Shown here: positions 62,843 to 64,000 of the stretch, piece by piece
Layout of the letters: every line of letters starts with the position of its first letter
Numbering within the stretch: the stretch's first letter is position 1
Origin: Aptenodytes patagonicus
Lineage: Eukaryota; Chordata; Aves; Sphenisciformes; Spheniscidae
Reading direction: 5' to 3'
Length of the DNA: 64,000 bases
NCBI RefSeq assembly: GCF_965638725.1
Contig: NC_134952.1
Span: forward strand, 66,059,424 to 66,123,423
Translations under genes and position numbers: made by a program
Notes under the pieces: model-generated
The model's input: only the letters and a program-made list of their open reading frames with translations
What the model was told of the DNA's origin: nothing
The model's database searches: none

Positions 62843-64000
62843 CTTAGAATCATTAAGGTTGGAAAAGACATCTAAGATCGTGTCCAACCTTCAACGCAAC
62901 ACCACCATGCCCACTAAAACATGTCCCTAAGCGCCTCATCTACTCGTCTTTTAAATACCTCCAGGGATGGGGACTCAACCACTTCCCTGGGCAGCCTGTT
63001 CCAATGTTTAACCACTCTTTCAGTAAAGAAATTTCTCCTCACGTCCAATCTAAACCTCCCCTGGTGCAACTTGAGGCCATTTCCTCTCATCCTATCGCTA
63101 GTTACTTGGGAGAAGAGACCAACACCCACCTCACTACAACCTCCTTTCAGGTAGTTGTAGAGAGCCATAAGGTCTCCCCTCAGCCTCCTCTTCTCCAGAC
63201 TAAGCAACCCCAGTTCCCTCAGCCGCTCCTCATAAGACTTGTTCTCCAGACCCCTCACCAGCCTCGTTGCCCTTCTCTGGACACGCTCCAGCACCTCAAT
63301 GTCTTTCTTGTAGTGAGGGGCCCAAAACTGAACACAGTATTCGAGGTGCGGCCTCACCAGTGCCGAGTACAGGGGCACGATCACTTCCCTACTCCTGCTG
63401 GCCACACTATTTCTGATACAGGCCAGGATGCCATTGGCCTTCTTGGCCACCTGGGCACACTGATGGCTCATGTTCAGCCAGCTGTCAACCAGCACCCCCA
63501 GGTCCTTTTCCGCCAGGCAGCTTTCCAGCCACTCTTCCCCAAGCCTGTAGCGTTGCATGGGGTTGTTGTGGCTGAAGTGCAGGACCCAGCACTTGGCCTT
63601 GTTGAATCTCATGCAGTTGGCCTGGGCCCATCGATCCAGCCTGTCCAGGTCCCTCTGCAGAGCCTTCCTACCCTTGAGCAGATCAACATTCCCGCCCAAC
63701 TTGGTGTCATCTGCAAACTTACTGAGGGAGCACTCAATCCCCTCATCCAGATCATTGATAAAGATATTGAACAAGACCGGCCCCAAACCCGAGCCCTGGG
63801 GAACACCGCTTGTGACCGGCCACCAACTGGATTTAACTCCATTCACCACAACTCTCTGGGCCCGGCCGTCCAGCTGTTTTTTTGACCCAGCACAGAGTAC
63901 ACCTGTCTAAGCCGTGAGCCGCCAGCTTCTCTAGGAGAATGCTGTGGGAGACAGTGTCAAAGGCCTTGCTGAAGTCCAGGTAGACCACATCCACAGCCTT
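62843..64000 (-). mobile_element. CR1 LINE, copy 3 (runs off the right edge)
   Basis: Minus-strand CR1 of the same type as copy 2: the 3' UTR reads cattaaggttggaaaagaca, and the protein matches almost residue for residue in the C-terminal domain. Only one degraded octamer (cttagaat, 62843-62850) remains at the 3' end, and a few bases are lost in the 3' UTR near 62878-62882. The coding part runs from the stop near 62914 to the window edge, where it still encodes VDVVYLDFSKAFDT, so the element continues beyond 64000. One frameshift is seen in a T7 run at 63877-63883. Confidence 0.95.
62914..64000 (-). pseudogene. CR1 ORF2 (RT and C-terminal domain), frameshifted
   Basis: The minus-strand frame from 63849 to 62914 holds about 311 codons. 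It begins at a GTG within the conserved RVVVNG segment, so this is not a real start. Landmarks are [16 protein letters not shown] (residues 13-28), the catalytic palm motif FADD with both aspartates intact (63706-63717), [15 protein letters not shown], then the C-terminal domain through [20 protein letters not shown]. To the right of 63884 the protein continues in another frame (LEKLAAHGL, then LDFSKAFDT at the window edge), because the T7 run at 63877-63883 has shifted the frame. No other stop or shift is visible in the window, so this is the best preserved RT here, though not functional as it stands. Confidence 0.92.

Overview
The window looks like 64 kb of bird nuclear DNA, probably intergenic or large-intron sequence. 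Three things support this: the only abundant interspersed repeats are CR1 non-LTR retrotransposons (the main avian LINE) with the avian-type 3' terminal octamer repeat, the DNA between them is AT-rich and repeat-poor, and there is one sharp CpG island. I found no complete host protein-coding gene, no tRNA or rRNA, and no CRISPR, operon or other prokaryotic feature. Reading frames outside CR1 are short, uncodonlike and at the length expected by chance. Many begin at TTG or GTG rather than ATG.

Layout. 646-1880 is a decayed CR1 copy of an older type. 1881-9732 is unannotated AT-rich DNA. 9733 to about 11070 is a second CR1, of a younger type, with an unusual in-frame internal deletion that removes the reverse transcriptase active site. 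11071-30962 is unannotated DNA holding one very old CR1 3' end (20623-20815), small tandem duplications, and one 160-codon open frame of doubtful meaning (14626-15108). 30963-31503 is a candidate solo LTR of an endogenous retrovirus. 32690-33425 is a CpG island, the best candidate promoter in the window. 33426-53299 is again unannotated and may be intron 1 of whatever gene starts at the island. 53300-53960 is a moderately GC-rich patch with a perfect CRE, an RFX X-box-like site and a possible splice donor, and could be a second, tissue-restricted promoter. 53961-62842 is unannotated DNA with a palindromic TA/TG tract, a 38-bp tandem duplication and a C31A10 tract. 62843 to the right edge is a third CR1, the same type as the second, with an intact RT catalytic motif but a frameshift in a 7-base homopolymer.

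How the parts relate. All four CR1 pieces point the same way (3' end to the left, coding strand minus), and the second and third are close relatives in direct orientation about 52 kb apart. If there is a host gene, the simplest model is transcription from the CpG island near 33.3 kb, with a possible alternative promoter near 53.5 kb. The exons would then lie mostly outside the window. Transcription direction cannot be settled from sequence alone. The most useful leads are the RT-deleted but open CR1 frame, the solo LTR with a near-perfect target duplication, and the CRE plus X-box patch.
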